A DNA stretch of 64,000 nt from JALZVT01 sp964611345 (GCA_964611345.1 CAZSYU010000011.1:6781-70780), one strand, 5' to 3'. Numbered from the stretch's first letter, positions 8,887-18,171 are shown. Numbers and translations: made by a program. Notes: generated by a model not told the origin, from the letters alone.

Positions 8887-10074
8887 CTAGAGTTCTTTCA
8901 CAATGCCATCTTCGAGTAGCGCTGTGATCTCACCGTCGGTTTTGCCCATGCGTGCTAGCACGGCACGCGTGTGCTCGCCGTGGGCCGGGCTGGCAGATGC
9001 AGGTTCGAGACGTTGCCCGCCAAACATTGCGGGTGGTTTGATACGGCGCATGCGTCCCATGCGTGGATGGTCAAAAACATCCAGGCTGTCATTCGCCGCG
9101 TATTGTGGGTGATCCAAAACCTCAGCGTAGTCGAGGCACTTGGCGGCAGGTACATCGTTTTCTGCCAGTCGCTCAAGTAACTCGTCTGTGCCGAAGGTTG
9201 CTATCTTCTCTGCGACTATGTCTCTGAACTCTTCGATGTTCTCGACGATTTTTTCGCTGCTGTTAAAGCGTTCGTCGGCGAACAGGGGCAGCAGATCGAC
9301 GGCAGTTAGCAAACCAACCTGCTGGGCTTCGTTGGCAGCAGACAACGTCAGCCCGCCGTCCTTTGTGATGGTCATGTTGTACAGCAGAGCGCTCAGCGGT
9401 GGGGCCTGTTCGGCATCGTCGTCAAGCAACGTTTCATGCATGAAGCCATCCGGGAACAGGTAATACAGCCCGGCATCCATCATCGACAGTTCGATGTATT
9501 GCCCTTCGCTCGTTTTTTCTCGGGTATAGAGTGCGGCCGTTACTGCCTGGCAAACGGTATAGGCGGTGATTTTGTCGCAGTTTAGGTTGCGCACAAACTC
9601 GTGGCTGCTGTTGTGATGACCCTGTGCTGCGGTGAAGCCGGCCTGAGCCTGGATCACCGGGTCATAGGCGGGTTTGTCCTTGTCTGGTCCTTTGGTGCCA
9701 AAACCGGACACCGCGGCGTAAATAAGGCGCGGGTTGATTGCGCGCAGGGCATCCGCACCGAGATCCAGCGCATCCATGATGCCTGGGCGAAAGTTGCACA
9801 ACACGATGTCGGTGGTTGCCGCGAGCTCTTTGACAATTTCTTTGCCGGCGGCTTGCTTCAGATCGAGTCGTAATGACTCTTTGCCGCGGTTGCAGTTGGC
9901 GAACAGGGCGGAGATTCCGCCTTTGCTGCTGCCCAGATAGCGCATTGGGTCGCCCAGTTCGAGGGGTTCGACCTTGATGACGTTGGCACCTTGTTCCGCC
10001 AGCATCATGGCGGAAAACGACGCTGTAACCATCGTGGAGAATTCGAGTACGTTGATGCCTTCGAATGGTTTCAT
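8887..10074 (-). CDS. CaiB/BaiF family CoA transferase
   Basis: The 395-residue protein matches class III CoA transferases (CaiB, BaiF, formyl-CoA transferase). It opens with LEFSTMVTASFSAMMLAEQGANVIKVEP, then has NCNRGKESLRLDLK, NFRPGIMD and the segment YDPVIQAQAG, where D138 is the expected catalytic aspartate. These enzymes move CoA between organic acids through mixed-anhydride and thioester intermediates in the cytoplasm. It lies 40 bp upstream of the MBL-monooxygenase-transporter set on the same strand, so it probably activates an acid in the same pathway. The substrate is not identifiable. Confidence 0.9.
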   Translation of the reverse strand: MKPFEGINVLEFSTMVTASFSAMMLAEQGANVIKVEPLELGDPMRYLGSSKGGISALFANCNRGKESLRLDLKQAAGKEIVKELAATTDIVLCNFRPGIMDALDLGADALRAINPRLIYAAVSGFGTKGPDKDKPAYDPVIQAQAGFTAAQGHHNSSHEFVRNLNCDKITAYTVCQAVTAALYTREKTSEGQYIELSMMDAGLYYLFPDGFMHETLLDDDAEQAPPLSALLYNMTITKDGGLTLSAANEAQQVGLLTAVDLLPLFADERFNSSEKIVENIEEFRDIVAEKIATFGTDELLERLAENDVPAAKCLDYAEVLDHPQYAANDSLDVFDHPRMGRMRRIKPPAMFGGQRLEPASASPAHGEHTRAVLARMGKTDGEITALLEDGIVKEL

Positions 10075-10120
10075 GGGTGTTTGTTCCTGCTACAACACCC
10101 AAATCCTACCATGGCCTGAG

Positions 10121-10783
10121 CTAGCTGCCCCAGACCTCCGCGACCCGCGCATCGCGCCCGCAGCCCCTCCGGTAGTAGTTGTACCGGATAGGGTTTTCCT
10201 TGTAATAGTTCTGGTGATAGCCCTCGGCGATCCAGAATTTGTCCAGTTCGATGACGGGCGTAACGATTGTTTGGCCCAGTTCATCAGTGGCCTGGGCGAT
10301 CGCTGTTTCAGCGATTTCACGCTCTTGTGGTGTTTGGTAGAAGATGGCTGTGGTGTAGCTGTGGCCGCGGTCGCAGAATTGGCCGCCAGCGTCGAGGGGG
10401 TCAATGTGGCGCAGGAAGTAGGCCACTATTTCAGCGTAGGAGATTTGCTCTGGATCGTAGGGTGCTTGCACCACTTCCAGATGGGCCGCGTGGTTGCGAT
10501 AGGTAGGGTTGTCTGTGTCGCCCCCGGCATAGCCTGAGATTACGTCCCCCACGCCTGGCAGCTTCTCAAGATCAGATTCGACGCACCAGAAGCAGCCGCC
10601 TGCGACGACCAGATTTGCCGAGTAGTCTGCCGGTTTGGCCGCCTTGTCCGCACTAGCGGCCAGGCCGCCTGCCCCGTCGGTTGCCGCCAACTCGATGTGG
10701 GTTTCCGTGCTCTTCGCGCAGCCCCCCAAAGTGACGAGCAGCGTAAGGAAAGCTGCGGATACGAGGGTTCTGGAATGAGTCAT
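10121..10783 (-). CDS. msrA: Peptide-methionine (S)-S-oxide reductase MsrA, lipoprotein form
   Basis: The protein has the MsrA catalytic motif GGCFWCVESDL (nucleophile C64) and conserved YAGGDTDNPTY, HLEVVQ and SYTTAIFY segments. It reduces methionine-S-sulfoxide in oxidised proteins. The N-terminus is a lipoprotein signal peptide with lipobox LGGC (C22), followed by an Ala-rich linker, so this version should act in the periplasm, anchored to a membrane. That is unusual for stand-alone MsrA, which is generally cytoplasmic. It sits 46 bp upstream of the CoA transferase gene and could be cotranscribed with it. Confidence 0.93.
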   Translation of the reverse strand: MTHSRTLVSAAFLTLLVTLGGCAKSTETHIELAATDGAGGLAASADKAAKPADYSANLVVAGGCFWCVESDLEKLPGVGDVISGYAGGDTDNPTYRNHAAHLEVVQAPYDPEQISYAEIVAYFLRHIDPLDAGGQFCDRGHSYTTAIFYQTPQEREIAETAIAQATDELGQTIVTPVIELDKFWIAEGYHQNYYKENPIRYNYYRRGCGRDARVAEVWGS

Positions 10784-10839
10784 GAGGTGCTATCGCTCTG
10801 TTTGGTCCTACTAAAAGACCCCCGGTCCCAGCCGAAGTT

Positions 10840-10878
10840 CCCCTATTCTCGGCCCCTATTCTCGGCCCCTATTCTCGG
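10840..10878. repeat. Triple 13-bp tandem repeat
   Basis: Three perfect copies of CCCCTATTCTCGG (10840-10852, 10853-10865, 10866-10878) lie between msrA and the alpha/beta hydrolase gene. The last copy contains the hydrolase TAG stop (10869-10871 on the minus strand), so loss or gain of copies would leave the stop intact but change the intergenic spacing. Confidence 0.95.
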
Positions 10879-11849
10879 CATAGAGCGAGCTGATTCTTGG
10901 CCAGGGCGATGATACAGCGGCCAATGAGCGGGGGGCGCTCAAACTGGAGCAGATGGCCCTGATCGGGCAGTTGCACCACACCTGTGGTCGCCGGATCGAA
11001 CGCGCGCGCGGCAAAGTCTGCATTGTCTGTACTTACCAGCTTGTCGTCGAGGCCCTGGACAAACAACACGGGCATCTTGAGTTGGCTCAGCCGGGGCCGC
11101 TGCAGACTTAGCTGCTCGTGCAGAGCGTAGATCTCCCGATTGGCATTAAGCAGACTTTCGGGCAGCAATTTTTGCATTAACCAGGTATTGGCCACCCGGT
11201 TGTACCAGCGAGGCTGCCCCAGTGCCGGTTCCAGGCTGCTGGCCAGCAGCAGGAGTCCGTCCACAAGGTCTGGGTGATCTGCCGCGAGTGTCGGTGCAAA
11301 GGACCCGCCCCAGGAATGGCCCGCAACAATGAGCGGCACGTCCGGGTGTGCGGCGCGGAGCTGTTTAAGTAGAGGGGTGAATGCGACACTGTGGTCATTG
11401 AAATTGCCCCAGCGTGGAGCACTGCTGCTGTTGGCTGCAGGAGGTGTTGATAATCCCCAGCCCGGTCGATCAACGGCCACCAGACGCACCTCGGCAGTGA
11501 ACGCGGTGTCGAGCAGCAAGCCCCGAATGTCCGCCCAACCTCCCGGTGTACCATGAATCCACAGCGCGACCGCCGTTTTTGCAGTGCCGATGGCGCGATA
11601 GTGCAGGGCGCCGGCAATCTGAGGCGTTTGCAGATCCGGGTGATCAGAAAATTCGGCCGCGTCAGTAACGTCAGCCGCTGCGGCTTTTATGTCAGTCGCC
11701 GCGGCGCTTCCCAACAACAGCGTTGTCAGGTAGAGCGACACGTGGCGCCGGATTTGTCGCCTCAGTGGTAAATGAAGAAAGACGCTGAGCTGGTTAGGCA
11801 AGACCGTTTTACTGCCCCGCGTGGTCCGGTGGGACCCATTCTTTTTCAA
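10869..11849 (-). CDS. Alpha/beta hydrolase, probably exported
   Basis: This protein of up to 326 residues has the alpha/beta-hydrolase nucleophile elbow GHSWGGS, an oxyanion-hole region WIHGTPGGWAD, and a late DQGHLLQFE that supplies the catalytic His. A hydrophobic segment near HVSLYLTTLLLGSAAATD suggests a signal peptide. The true start may be the GTG at that point rather than the ATG at 11849, which overlaps the upstream gene by 41 bp. The substrate is unknown. It is on the same strand as the genes on both sides. Confidence 0.85.
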   Translation of the reverse strand: MKKNGSHRTTRGSKTVLPNQLSVFLHLPLRRQIRRHVSLYLTTLLLGSAAATDIKAAAADVTDAAEFSDHPDLQTPQIAGALHYRAIGTAKTAVALWIHGTPGGWADIRGLLLDTAFTAEVRLVAVDRPGWGLSTPPAANSSSAPRWGNFNDHSVAFTPLLKQLRAAHPDVPLIVAGHSWGGSFAPTLAADHPDLVDGLLLLASSLEPALGQPRWYNRVANTWLMQKLLPESLLNANREIYALHEQLSLQRPRLSQLKMPVLFVQGLDDKLVSTDNADFAARAFDPATTGVVQLPDQGHLLQFERPPLIGRCIIALAKNQLALCRE

Positions 11850-12894
11850 GCCGTCTCGCGCCTTTTAGAATTCCAGGCATGGCGTAGTTGCCCTCGTGAC
11901 AGGCGTACTCGTAAACCTTCTGATCGCTGGGTGTCCACGAGTATTCACCACTCCAGGGCGCGGTCCAGGCCGTTGGATTATTGACGGTAAAGTCGTAAAC
12001 GATCTGACCATTTGTTTGCAAAGTAAAACGCTCGGTCACCAGCAGATTTTCATCAGCCCCGTGCAAGCCGTTGGTGGCTTTAAAGTTACGCGTCTCAACG
12101 ACCAGGGTGTCTCCTTCCCAATGACCAACTGAGTCACCCAGCCAGGTGCGAACGTCCGCAGGTCCGTGGCTTTTGTTCATGCGAATGATGCGGGCGTCAT
12201 GCACCATCTCTTGCAAAATCATGACGTGATCTTCGGTTTGGACGATGCGCTTGTAGTTGTTGTACAGGCTAGGCAGCGAGGGCACGGTGGGGGAGAAGCT
12301 AACGAGACAGCGTTCAGACGGAGCAAGGCTTTCTGGTCCGTCGAACGGCCCCGGTCCGTCATGGGCAAGCCACGAGGCGGTACCGTCGTTGTCGTGAGTG
12401 AATGAGGCAAATGACTGGGCCATCTTTGTTAGTGCGGCCGGAGTTCTGGGGGGCTGTCGACCGTCTTGTGGTGCATAGATGATAGACGTCCGAAACTTGC
12501 CATCGATCTCGAAGGTTTTATTGCCGGGATCTATCCAGAAGGCGTTGTACCCACCGACGCCACCGGCGCCGGCGGTGTTGTTGCCATCCCCGCCTTTCTG
12601 CGGGGCACCCCGATCCGGACTGCTGTCCTGATTGGCAAAGTCGAATCGGCCGAGGACGGTTTTGGTGACCTGCTCTGCCTCTTCGGGGGTCATAAACTTC
12701 TTGTTGCCGAAGGCTTTGGGTCGGTTCAGCGGTGTCAAGGTGCCGGTATCATAAACGCCAGTGAAGTCAGGTTTACCTGCTTTGGTGCGGGGTATATCCG
12801 TTTGTTTAACTGCGAGTGCTTGCATGGTACCTGTGGCGAGAGCACTGACGGTCAGAGTGGCGAGCAGGAGTCGATGGCTGAACAGAATTCGCAT
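11809..12894 (-). CDS. Uncharacterised exported protein
   Basis: The 361-residue protein starts with a signal peptide (FSHRLLLATLTVSALATG). The mature part contains KAGKPDFTGVYDTGTLTPLNRP, a Gly/Asn-rich loop (GGDGNNTAGAGGVGG) and the motif GHWEGDTLVVETRNF. I recognise that motif from a broad family of uncharacterised secreted proteins often found in bacteria rich in TonB-dependent receptors. No catalytic residues can be assigned. It is the first gene of the long minus-strand run and is divergent from the CmcJ/NvfI-like gene across 139 bp. Confidence 0.7.
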   Translation of the reverse strand: MRILFSHRLLLATLTVSALATGTMQALAVKQTDIPRTKAGKPDFTGVYDTGTLTPLNRPKAFGNKKFMTPEEAEQVTKTVLGRFDFANQDSSPDRGAPQKGGDGNNTAGAGGVGGYNAFWIDPGNKTFEIDGKFRTSIIYAPQDGRQPPRTPAALTKMAQSFASFTHDNDGTASWLAHDGPGPFDGPESLAPSERCLVSFSPTVPSLPSLYNNYKRIVQTEDHVMILQEMVHDARIIRMNKSHGPADVRTWLGDSVGHWEGDTLVVETRNFKATNGLHGADENLLVTERFTLQTNGQIVYDFTVNNPTAWTAPWSGEYSWTPSDQKVYEYACHEGNYAMPGILKGARRLEKEWVPPDHAGQ

Positions 12895-13033
12895 GATTTA
12901 TACCGTCAAGGTGACGCCGAGCAAGGTTGCCTAGCTTAACCGCCACCGCGATCGCTGGACAAGAGCACCTGCTGGTGGACGCTGAACAGGACTTTATTTG
13001 CTACGCTGCAAGAGGATATTGGGGAGTCGTTAT

Positions 13034-14041
13034 ATGCCAACAAGCAACCCGTCGAACGCAACAGCCGGCGCAACAGACAGTCGAACTGGACGCTTCAACT
13101 ACATGAACGAGCACGCAACACCGTCGCTGTTTCGCAATGGGCTGGTGTACACGAAGCGCGACAAGGACGGCAGTGACGGCGGCTCCGTTGGGGTTGAGGT
13201 TGCCAAGTACGAGATAAATGTGCTCGATGCGCGGGCGTTAAGTGGGGTCGCGCGCAAGACCTGTGAGCGCAACGGCTTCGAGATGTTGAGTCAGCCGCTT
13301 GAATCTCCCGGGCTCGATTTTTTTGATCACAAGCAGGTAGTACAGCGCTACTACAAAGAGTGCGAAGCGCTCGTTGCAGCCGAAACTGGCGCGCGCGCCT
13401 TCGCTTTTGATCACAACGTGCGTTCTGCCCAGGGTAAGTCAAATAAGACACGTATTGCAGGCGGCCAGCAAGTGCAGGGGCCGGCTAAGATTGTGCATGG
13501 TGATTATACGTTAGTCAGTGCCCCCCAGCGATTGCAAGACCTGGCGAATCCACCCGCAGTGAACGATACATTGCGCACCGTGCTACCTCCCGGTGCAGCG
13601 CTGATTGATCAAGGGGATGTTGCGGCAGCACTCGATCCAGGTGGTCGCTTTGCGATTATTAATGTCTGGCGCAACATTGCAGACCAGCCCGTGCAGGTCG
13701 ACCCGCTGGCGATGTGCGATGCGCAATCGGTTACGCCGGAAGACCTCGTTACCTTTGAGATTCACTATCACGACCGCATTGGTGAAAACTACTTTGCCAA
13801 ACATAACCCGGCACATCAGTTTTACTTTTTCCCGGAGCTCACCAGAGACGAACCCTTACTGCTAAAACAGTGGGATTCGGCGGGTACGCTCGCGACCACT
13901 AATGGCGAACAGGGAGATAGTGCTGCACCTGAAGTGCCGTCTACTTTCAGTTTTCACAGCGCCTTTGATGACTCGTCTATTGCAGACACGGCGCCCGATC
14001 GCTGGAGTATTGAGGTTCGCTGCCTGGTGCTCTATCCGTGA
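13034..14041 (+). CDS. CmcJ/NvfI-like oxygenase
   Basis: The 335-residue protein resembles the CmcJ/NvfI family (cephamycin 7-alpha-methoxylation protein CmcJ and fungal relatives such as the endoperoxidase NvfI). Supporting segments are DFFDHKQVVQRYYKECEAL, RAFAFDHNVR, KIVHGDYT, FAIINVWRNIADQPVQVDPLAMCD and the C-terminal FHSAFDDSS. Family members are Fe(II)/2-oxoglutarate-type or related oxidoreductases in secondary metabolism. The start is the ATG preceded by GGGGAG at 13021-13026, in preference to a TTG 36 bp upstream. The stop overlaps the start of the downstream SDR gene by 4 bp, so they are coupled. Confidence 0.8.
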   Translation: MPTSNPSNATAGATDSRTGRFNYMNEHATPSLFRNGLVYTKRDKDGSDGGSVGVEVAKYEINVLDARALSGVARKTCERNGFEMLSQPLESPGLDFFDHKQVVQRYYKECEALVAAETGARAFAFDHNVRSAQGKSNKTRIAGGQQVQGPAKIVHGDYTLVSAPQRLQDLANPPAVNDTLRTVLPPGAALIDQGDVAAALDPGGRFAIINVWRNIADQPVQVDPLAMCDAQSVTPEDLVTFEIHYHDRIGENYFAKHNPAHQFYFFPELTRDEPLLLKQWDSAGTLATTNGEQGDSAAPEVPSTFSFHSAFDDSSIADTAPDRWSIEVRCLVLYP

Positions 14042-14736
14042 CTAAAACTGCCTTCGTTACTGGTGCTAATCGGGGCATCGGGCGAGCGATCGCTCTGCGT
14101 CTGGCGCGGCTCGACTATAACCTGGTGTTACTGGCGCGTGACGAGTCTGCACTTGCAGAGGTCGCAGCTGACTGCACAACGCTCGGTTCGCAGGTGTTGC
14201 CGATTGCCGGTGAGCTGGCAGACGAGCAGTTCATTGATACCGCTGTTAGTGACGCGCTTGCGCACTATGGCGCTGTAGATGTGCTGGTTAACAATGCAGG
14301 TGCCGCCAGCCACGCGGCTGTGCAAAGTGCGGATCTTGCGGCCTGGAAGGCCGTTATGGACGTGAATTTTCAGGCAGTTGTTGCACTTTCTAACAAACTG
14401 TTGCCTGGCATGATCGCTGCGGCATCCGGCACGGTGATAAACATCTCATCGATCAGCGGGCGCAGCACTAGCGCCGGCAGTGCGATTTACAGCGCGTCCA
14501 AATTTGCCCTGAATGGCTTTACTGAGTGCATGTATGAAGACGTGCGAGACCACGGCATCAAAGTGTCGAGCATTATGCCCGGGTTTGTTGCAACTGAGCT
14601 TACGCAGGGTATGGGCATGGATGGAGCAAGAATGATTCACCCGGACGATGTCGCGGATGCTGTGCAGTACATTTTGTCGACCTCTGCGTCGGTGTGCCCG
14701 ACTGAGATTGTATTGCGACCCCAGGCGCGGCCGTAA
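14038..14736 (+). CDS. Short-chain dehydrogenase/reductase
   Basis: This 232-residue classical SDR has the nucleotide-binding motif TGANRGIG (residues 8-15), NNAG (85-88), a catalytic Ser in the INISSISG segment and YSASK (Y151, K155). The start is a GTG inside the GTGA overlap with the CmcJ/NvfI-like gene. These enzymes interconvert alcohols and ketones with NAD(P)H, so it probably acts on the product of the coupled oxygenase. The direction and substrate are unknown. The 3' end is 14 bp from the convergent GST gene. Confidence 0.92.
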   Translation: MTKTAFVTGANRGIGRAIALRLARLDYNLVLLARDESALAEVAADCTTLGSQVLPIAGELADEQFIDTAVSDALAHYGAVDVLVNNAGAASHAAVQSADLAAWKAVMDVNFQAVVALSNKLLPGMIAAASGTVINISSISGRSTSAGSAIYSASKFALNGFTECMYEDVRDHGIKVSSIMPGFVATELTQGMGMDGARMIHPDDVADAVQYILSTSASVCPTEIVLRPQARP

Positions 14737-14750
14737 CCAAATTGAGTGCG

Positions 14751-15404
14751 TTACCCCTTGGGTCGTTCCAGGGTAAAGCCTGGGCCCACCCAGGTCGCTT
14801 GCCAGCTTGGTAGTGCTTCGATGTTTTGGGTCATCCAGCGTTGCAGGTTGGTGTGGCGCTCTAGCGGTATCTTCGCCTCACCGTGCATGTGGAGCGGCGC
14901 CGCCACCGCGATGTCAGCGATGGTGGGTTGGGCACCACACAGCCACTCCTGATCGGCCAACCGTTTATCAAGAATGGCAGCGCGCAGATCGAACTCGGCG
15001 TTCTGTGCCTCTAACAAGGCCTGATCAGGCACCTCACCCTGCAGCGGCTTGCCGACATTTTCGACCAGATAGAGGTAGCAGCAGGGGAACCAGCTCGAGG
15101 CTTCCCACAGCAACCAGCGATTAACGTCTGCGCGGGCACGCAGTTCGGTCGGGTAGGCCTGGGCGTCGCCTTGCAGGTCTGCGGCGTACTGTAAAATGGC
15201 GTTTGATTCCCACAACAGCAGGTCATCGTGCTGCGCTAGTGGCACGGTGCCGTTAGGGTTCAACGCAAGATAGTCCTCCGTTTTGTGTTCTCCAGCGAAA
15301 AAATCCAGTCGCATCAACTCGTAGTCGGTTTGCAGAAACTGGAGCCCGGCGAGTACTTTGCGAGAATTAATGGTGATGGGGTCAGCGTAGATCTTAAGTG
15401 TCAT
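14751..15404 (-). CDS. Glutathione S-transferase family protein
   Basis: The 217-residue protein has an N-terminal thioredoxin-like GST domain (TLKIYADPITINSRKVLAGLQF, NPNGTVPLAQHDDLLLWESNAILQYAAD, with the cis-Pro and Glu-Ser glutathione-binding residues). The C-terminal domain is all-helical (PTIADIAVAAPLHMH). The ATG at 15404 was chosen because it begins the canonical first strand; an upstream ATG would add ten residues of low complexity. It is divergent from the aminotransferase gene. It may conjugate or isomerise an electrophile made by the oxygenases nearby, which is inference. Confidence 0.9.
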   Translation of the reverse strand: MTLKIYADPITINSRKVLAGLQFLQTDYELMRLDFFAGEHKTEDYLALNPNGTVPLAQHDDLLLWESNAILQYAADLQGDAQAYPTELRARADVNRWLLWEASSWFPCCYLYLVENVGKPLQGEVPDQALLEAQNAEFDLRAAILDKRLADQEWLCGAQPTIADIAVAAPLHMHGEAKIPLERHTNLQRWMTQNIEALPSWQATWVGPGFTLERPKG

Positions 15405-15516
15405 GGCGGCTCCGGCGGCAGTTCTGGCAGTCAATTAGCACCACTGTGGGGTAGTTTTTGGAGGCAGTCAATTTGTGTATGGTGACGGCCAGTATTGCGC
15501 GTATGGAGGTGTCGGT

Positions 15517-16836
15517 ATGGCCGAGCAACCTGTAGACCTTGATCCGTTTTGGATGCCCTACACGGCAAATCGGAGCTTCAAAAAGCGACCGCGGCTGATC
15601 AAATCGGCAACGCAGTATCACTATCAGACGATGGATGGGCGCGATGTACTCGATTCGTTTTCGGGGTTGTGGACCACCGGACTTGGGCACTGTCATCCGC
15701 ACATTGTGCAAGCGGTACAGGAGCAGGTGGCTACGCTCGATTACGCCAACGGGTTTCAGGTAGCCCATGAAGGACCCTTTAAGCTCGCTCGACGGCTTGT
15801 AGATAAGGCGCCTGAGGGGTTTAGCCAGGTATTTTTCACCAACTCCGGCTCTGAAGCGGCGGATACGGCCTTGAAGATTGCACTGGGGTACCACCGCTGC
15901 AAAGGCGATAGCACGCGGCTCAAGTTTATTGGTCGGCAGCGTGGTTATCACGGCACCAACTTTGGCGGCATGTCGATTGGGGGTATTCCCGCTAACCGCA
16001 CCATGTTTGGCAACTCACTATTGCCGAATGTGTTCCATCTCAAGGCGACTCACCAACCTGAAGTAAGCGCCTTTAGCAAAGGGCAGCCTGCGGCCGGCGC
16101 GGAGCTTGCCGATGAACTGGAATTACTGGTGGAGTTTCACCGGCCCGAAAATATTGCGGCTGTGATGATTGAGCCGGTCTCTGGCTCCGGTGGGGTTGTT
16201 GTGCCGCCGCTGGGTTATCTCGAGAAGATTCGTGAGATCTGCACCCGACACGGCATCTTGCTGATTTTTGATGAAGTCATTACCGCGTTTGGCCGGGTGG
16301 GTGACTACTTTGGTGCGCAGCGCTTTAACGTGACGCCGGATATTATGACCATCGCCAAAGGCCTCACCAACGGAGTGATACCGATGGGCGGAGTGTTGGT
16401 GAAGTCGGATATTTATGACGCCTTTATGCGCGGCCCTGAATCTGCGATCGAGTTTTTTCACGGCTACACCTATTCTGGTCATCCGGTGGCTGCTGCTGCT
16501 GGGCTGGCTGCTATGGATTTGTACGATCGCGATGGACCGTTTTTGAATGCTAAGCAGCTCGAAGGTGATTTTGAGGCGTGCATTCATGGGGTTGCGGATG
16601 CTAAAAATGTGATCGACGTGCGTAACTTTGGGTTGATGGGAGCGATCGACATAGCACCGCGACCGGATGCGCCAGGTGCGCGCGGTTTTGAAGCGCATGA
16701 AAAGTGCTTCGCGGCTGGTCTCATGGTTCGACACAGCATGGACACGCTGCAGTTTTCGCCGTTCTTGACTTCCACGCCCGCGCATTTGGAAGAGACGTTC
16801 CACACGGTGAAAAAGATTATAAATACTCTAGATTAG
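15517..16836 (+). CDS. Class III (omega) aminotransferase
   Basis: The 439-residue PLP-dependent enzyme resembles beta-alanine/omega-amino acid:pyruvate transaminases. It shows DPFWMPYTANRSF, the phosphate-binding NSGSEAADTALK (about 109-120), QRGYHGTN, FDEVITAFGR (D252 contacts the PLP ring nitrogen) and the Schiff-base lysine in IAKGLTNG (K281). The start is the ATG with GGAGGT at 15505-15510. It is 64 bp upstream of a PhyH-type dioxygenase gene on the same strand, and the pair probably forms an operon. It could make or remove an amine from an omega-amino acid or diamine. Confidence 0.93.
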   Translation: MAEQPVDLDPFWMPYTANRSFKKRPRLIKSATQYHYQTMDGRDVLDSFSGLWTTGLGHCHPHIVQAVQEQVATLDYANGFQVAHEGPFKLARRLVDKAPEGFSQVFFTNSGSEAADTALKIALGYHRCKGDSTRLKFIGRQRGYHGTNFGGMSIGGIPANRTMFGNSLLPNVFHLKATHQPEVSAFSKGQPAAGAELADELELLVEFHRPENIAAVMIEPVSGSGGVVVPPLGYLEKIREICTRHGILLIFDEVITAFGRVGDYFGAQRFNVTPDIMTIAKGLTNGVIPMGGVLVKSDIYDAFMRGPESAIEFFHGYTYSGHPVAAAAGLAAMDLYDRDGPFLNAKQLEGDFEACIHGVADAKNVIDVRNFGLMGAIDIAPRPDAPGARGFEAHEKCFAAGLMVRHSMDTLQFSPFLTSTPAHLEETFHTVKKIINTLD

Positions 16837-16900
16837 AGATTTGGATTAGAGTGTTGGCATAGTTCTGGAAGCATTAGGTGCTGTTAGGAGGAGCTGTTAA

Positions 16901-18160
16901 ATGAGTGGTATTCCCATTGAGTTTGACCCCGAGCATGTGGCTGCGCACTCGACGCCCGCGGCCCAGATGTACCACACGGAAGTACATTCGAAGGAACCGA
17001 TGAAATCGGTGTTGGAAAACAACCCCGAAATTTACTTTGTACCCCCCAAGCGCAGTAGCGAATGGGGGCAGTGGGAGTTTCGCAAGGGTTCTTACTACGA
17101 TACGACAACAGGCAGCAAGCACGCGTACTGGCGGGACAAGGACTTGCCGCAAGCAACTAAAGACATTAACCGTTTGCGGCACGACATGTTGACTTGGGGT
17201 TATTGCAAAGTAGCAGACGCTATGTCGCAGGCTCAGGTGCGCACCATGCTGCAGCGTGTGCTCGACCAGGCCGAGGGTGAGCGTATGGCCGGTATCGCAC
17301 AGAAAACACCTAGCGGCCAAAACGTTAATGGCTGCATTAACAAGGGCGCTTGTTTTGCCGGCATGATCGAGCAGCATCCCGACGTTATGCAGGGTGGTCC
17401 GCTGGTGGAGCAACTTTGTAAAGAGGCAATGGGTGACGGTTTTATTTGCACCTCGCTCATTGCATCGATGTCGTTGCACGGCGGCGTGCCACAGGCGTTG
17501 CATCAAGATCAGGGTAATGCGCTTGATTCCAGGCACCCCATGTCGGTAAACATCCTGACACCACTCACGGACATAGATGAAACCAATGGTGGCACGCTTG
17601 TTATTCCAGGCAGCCATCTCGTGTTGTCTCGTGCCATGCGTCGTGGTGAACCCGTGGGCAAACTTCCGCCTGCGATCAATGTGGATGCTAAGGCGGGCAC
17701 CGTCGTGCTCACAGATGGGCGCCTGTTACATGGCACGGGCATCAATCACACGAGCGAACCGCGCGTGGTGATGCTGAACGGCATGAATAAGCCATACATG
17801 CGCCAGCAGGAGAACTGGATGTTGTCGGTTCGTCCGGAAGTGCTACAGCGCGCCAGTCCGAAGCTCTTGCAACGCATGGGGTTTCAGGCGACTAACGGCG
17901 CCCAAACCAACGAAGGGCATGGCTTTGGTGCGCGTGGCCAGGTCTCGGAAGCAGCGGGTGCGCTGGTGGATTTTCGTCTGGCGTCCGATCGGGGCGAATA
18001 TTTGCGAGTAGGGGAGTTGGGTCCGGATTCCACGCTAGATGAGTTAAACGCGGCCTTTACCTTGCGCGAAGTGGTGGGCAAGGCGCGTGCGGATGGTCGT
18101 AGCGCGCCACTGGGCATTGGCGGCGACAGCGTTGGGGTTAACAGCACGGCGGCAGATTAG
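16901..18160 (+). CDS. Phytanoyl-CoA dioxygenase (PhyH)-family protein
   Basis: The 419-residue Fe(II)/2-oxoglutarate oxygenase has the facial triad H201-x-D203 (LHQDQG) and H277 (RLLHGTG), with R288 placed to bind 2-oxoglutarate. The segment NGGTLVIPGSHL is typical of PhyH proteins. The first ~90 residues form an extension not needed for the core fold. A good Shine-Dalgarno sequence (GGAGGAG, ending at 16893) precedes the ATG. It follows the aminotransferase gene and is convergent with an aldo-keto reductase gene. The substrate is unknown; the family hydroxylates CoA esters and many natural-product scaffolds. Confidence 0.9.
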   Translation: MSGIPIEFDPEHVAAHSTPAAQMYHTEVHSKEPMKSVLENNPEIYFVPPKRSSEWGQWEFRKGSYYDTTTGSKHAYWRDKDLPQATKDINRLRHDMLTWGYCKVADAMSQAQVRTMLQRVLDQAEGERMAGIAQKTPSGQNVNGCINKGACFAGMIEQHPDVMQGGPLVEQLCKEAMGDGFICTSLIASMSLHGGVPQALHQDQGNALDSRHPMSVNILTPLTDIDETNGGTLVIPGSHLVLSRAMRRGEPVGKLPPAINVDAKAGTVVLTDGRLLHGTGINHTSEPRVVMLNGMNKPYMRQQENWMLSVRPEVLQRASPKLLQRMGFQATNGAQTNEGHGFGARGQVSEAAGALVDFRLASDRGEYLRVGELGPDSTLDELNAAFTLREVVGKARADGRSAPLGIGGDSVGVNSTAAD

Positions 18161-18171
18161 GTAAGCCTGTT

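Noticed and set aside
12998..13033. TTG start for the CmcJ/NvfI-like gene
   Set aside because: The ATG at 13034 has a GGGGAG at the proper distance and the upstream codons have no support.
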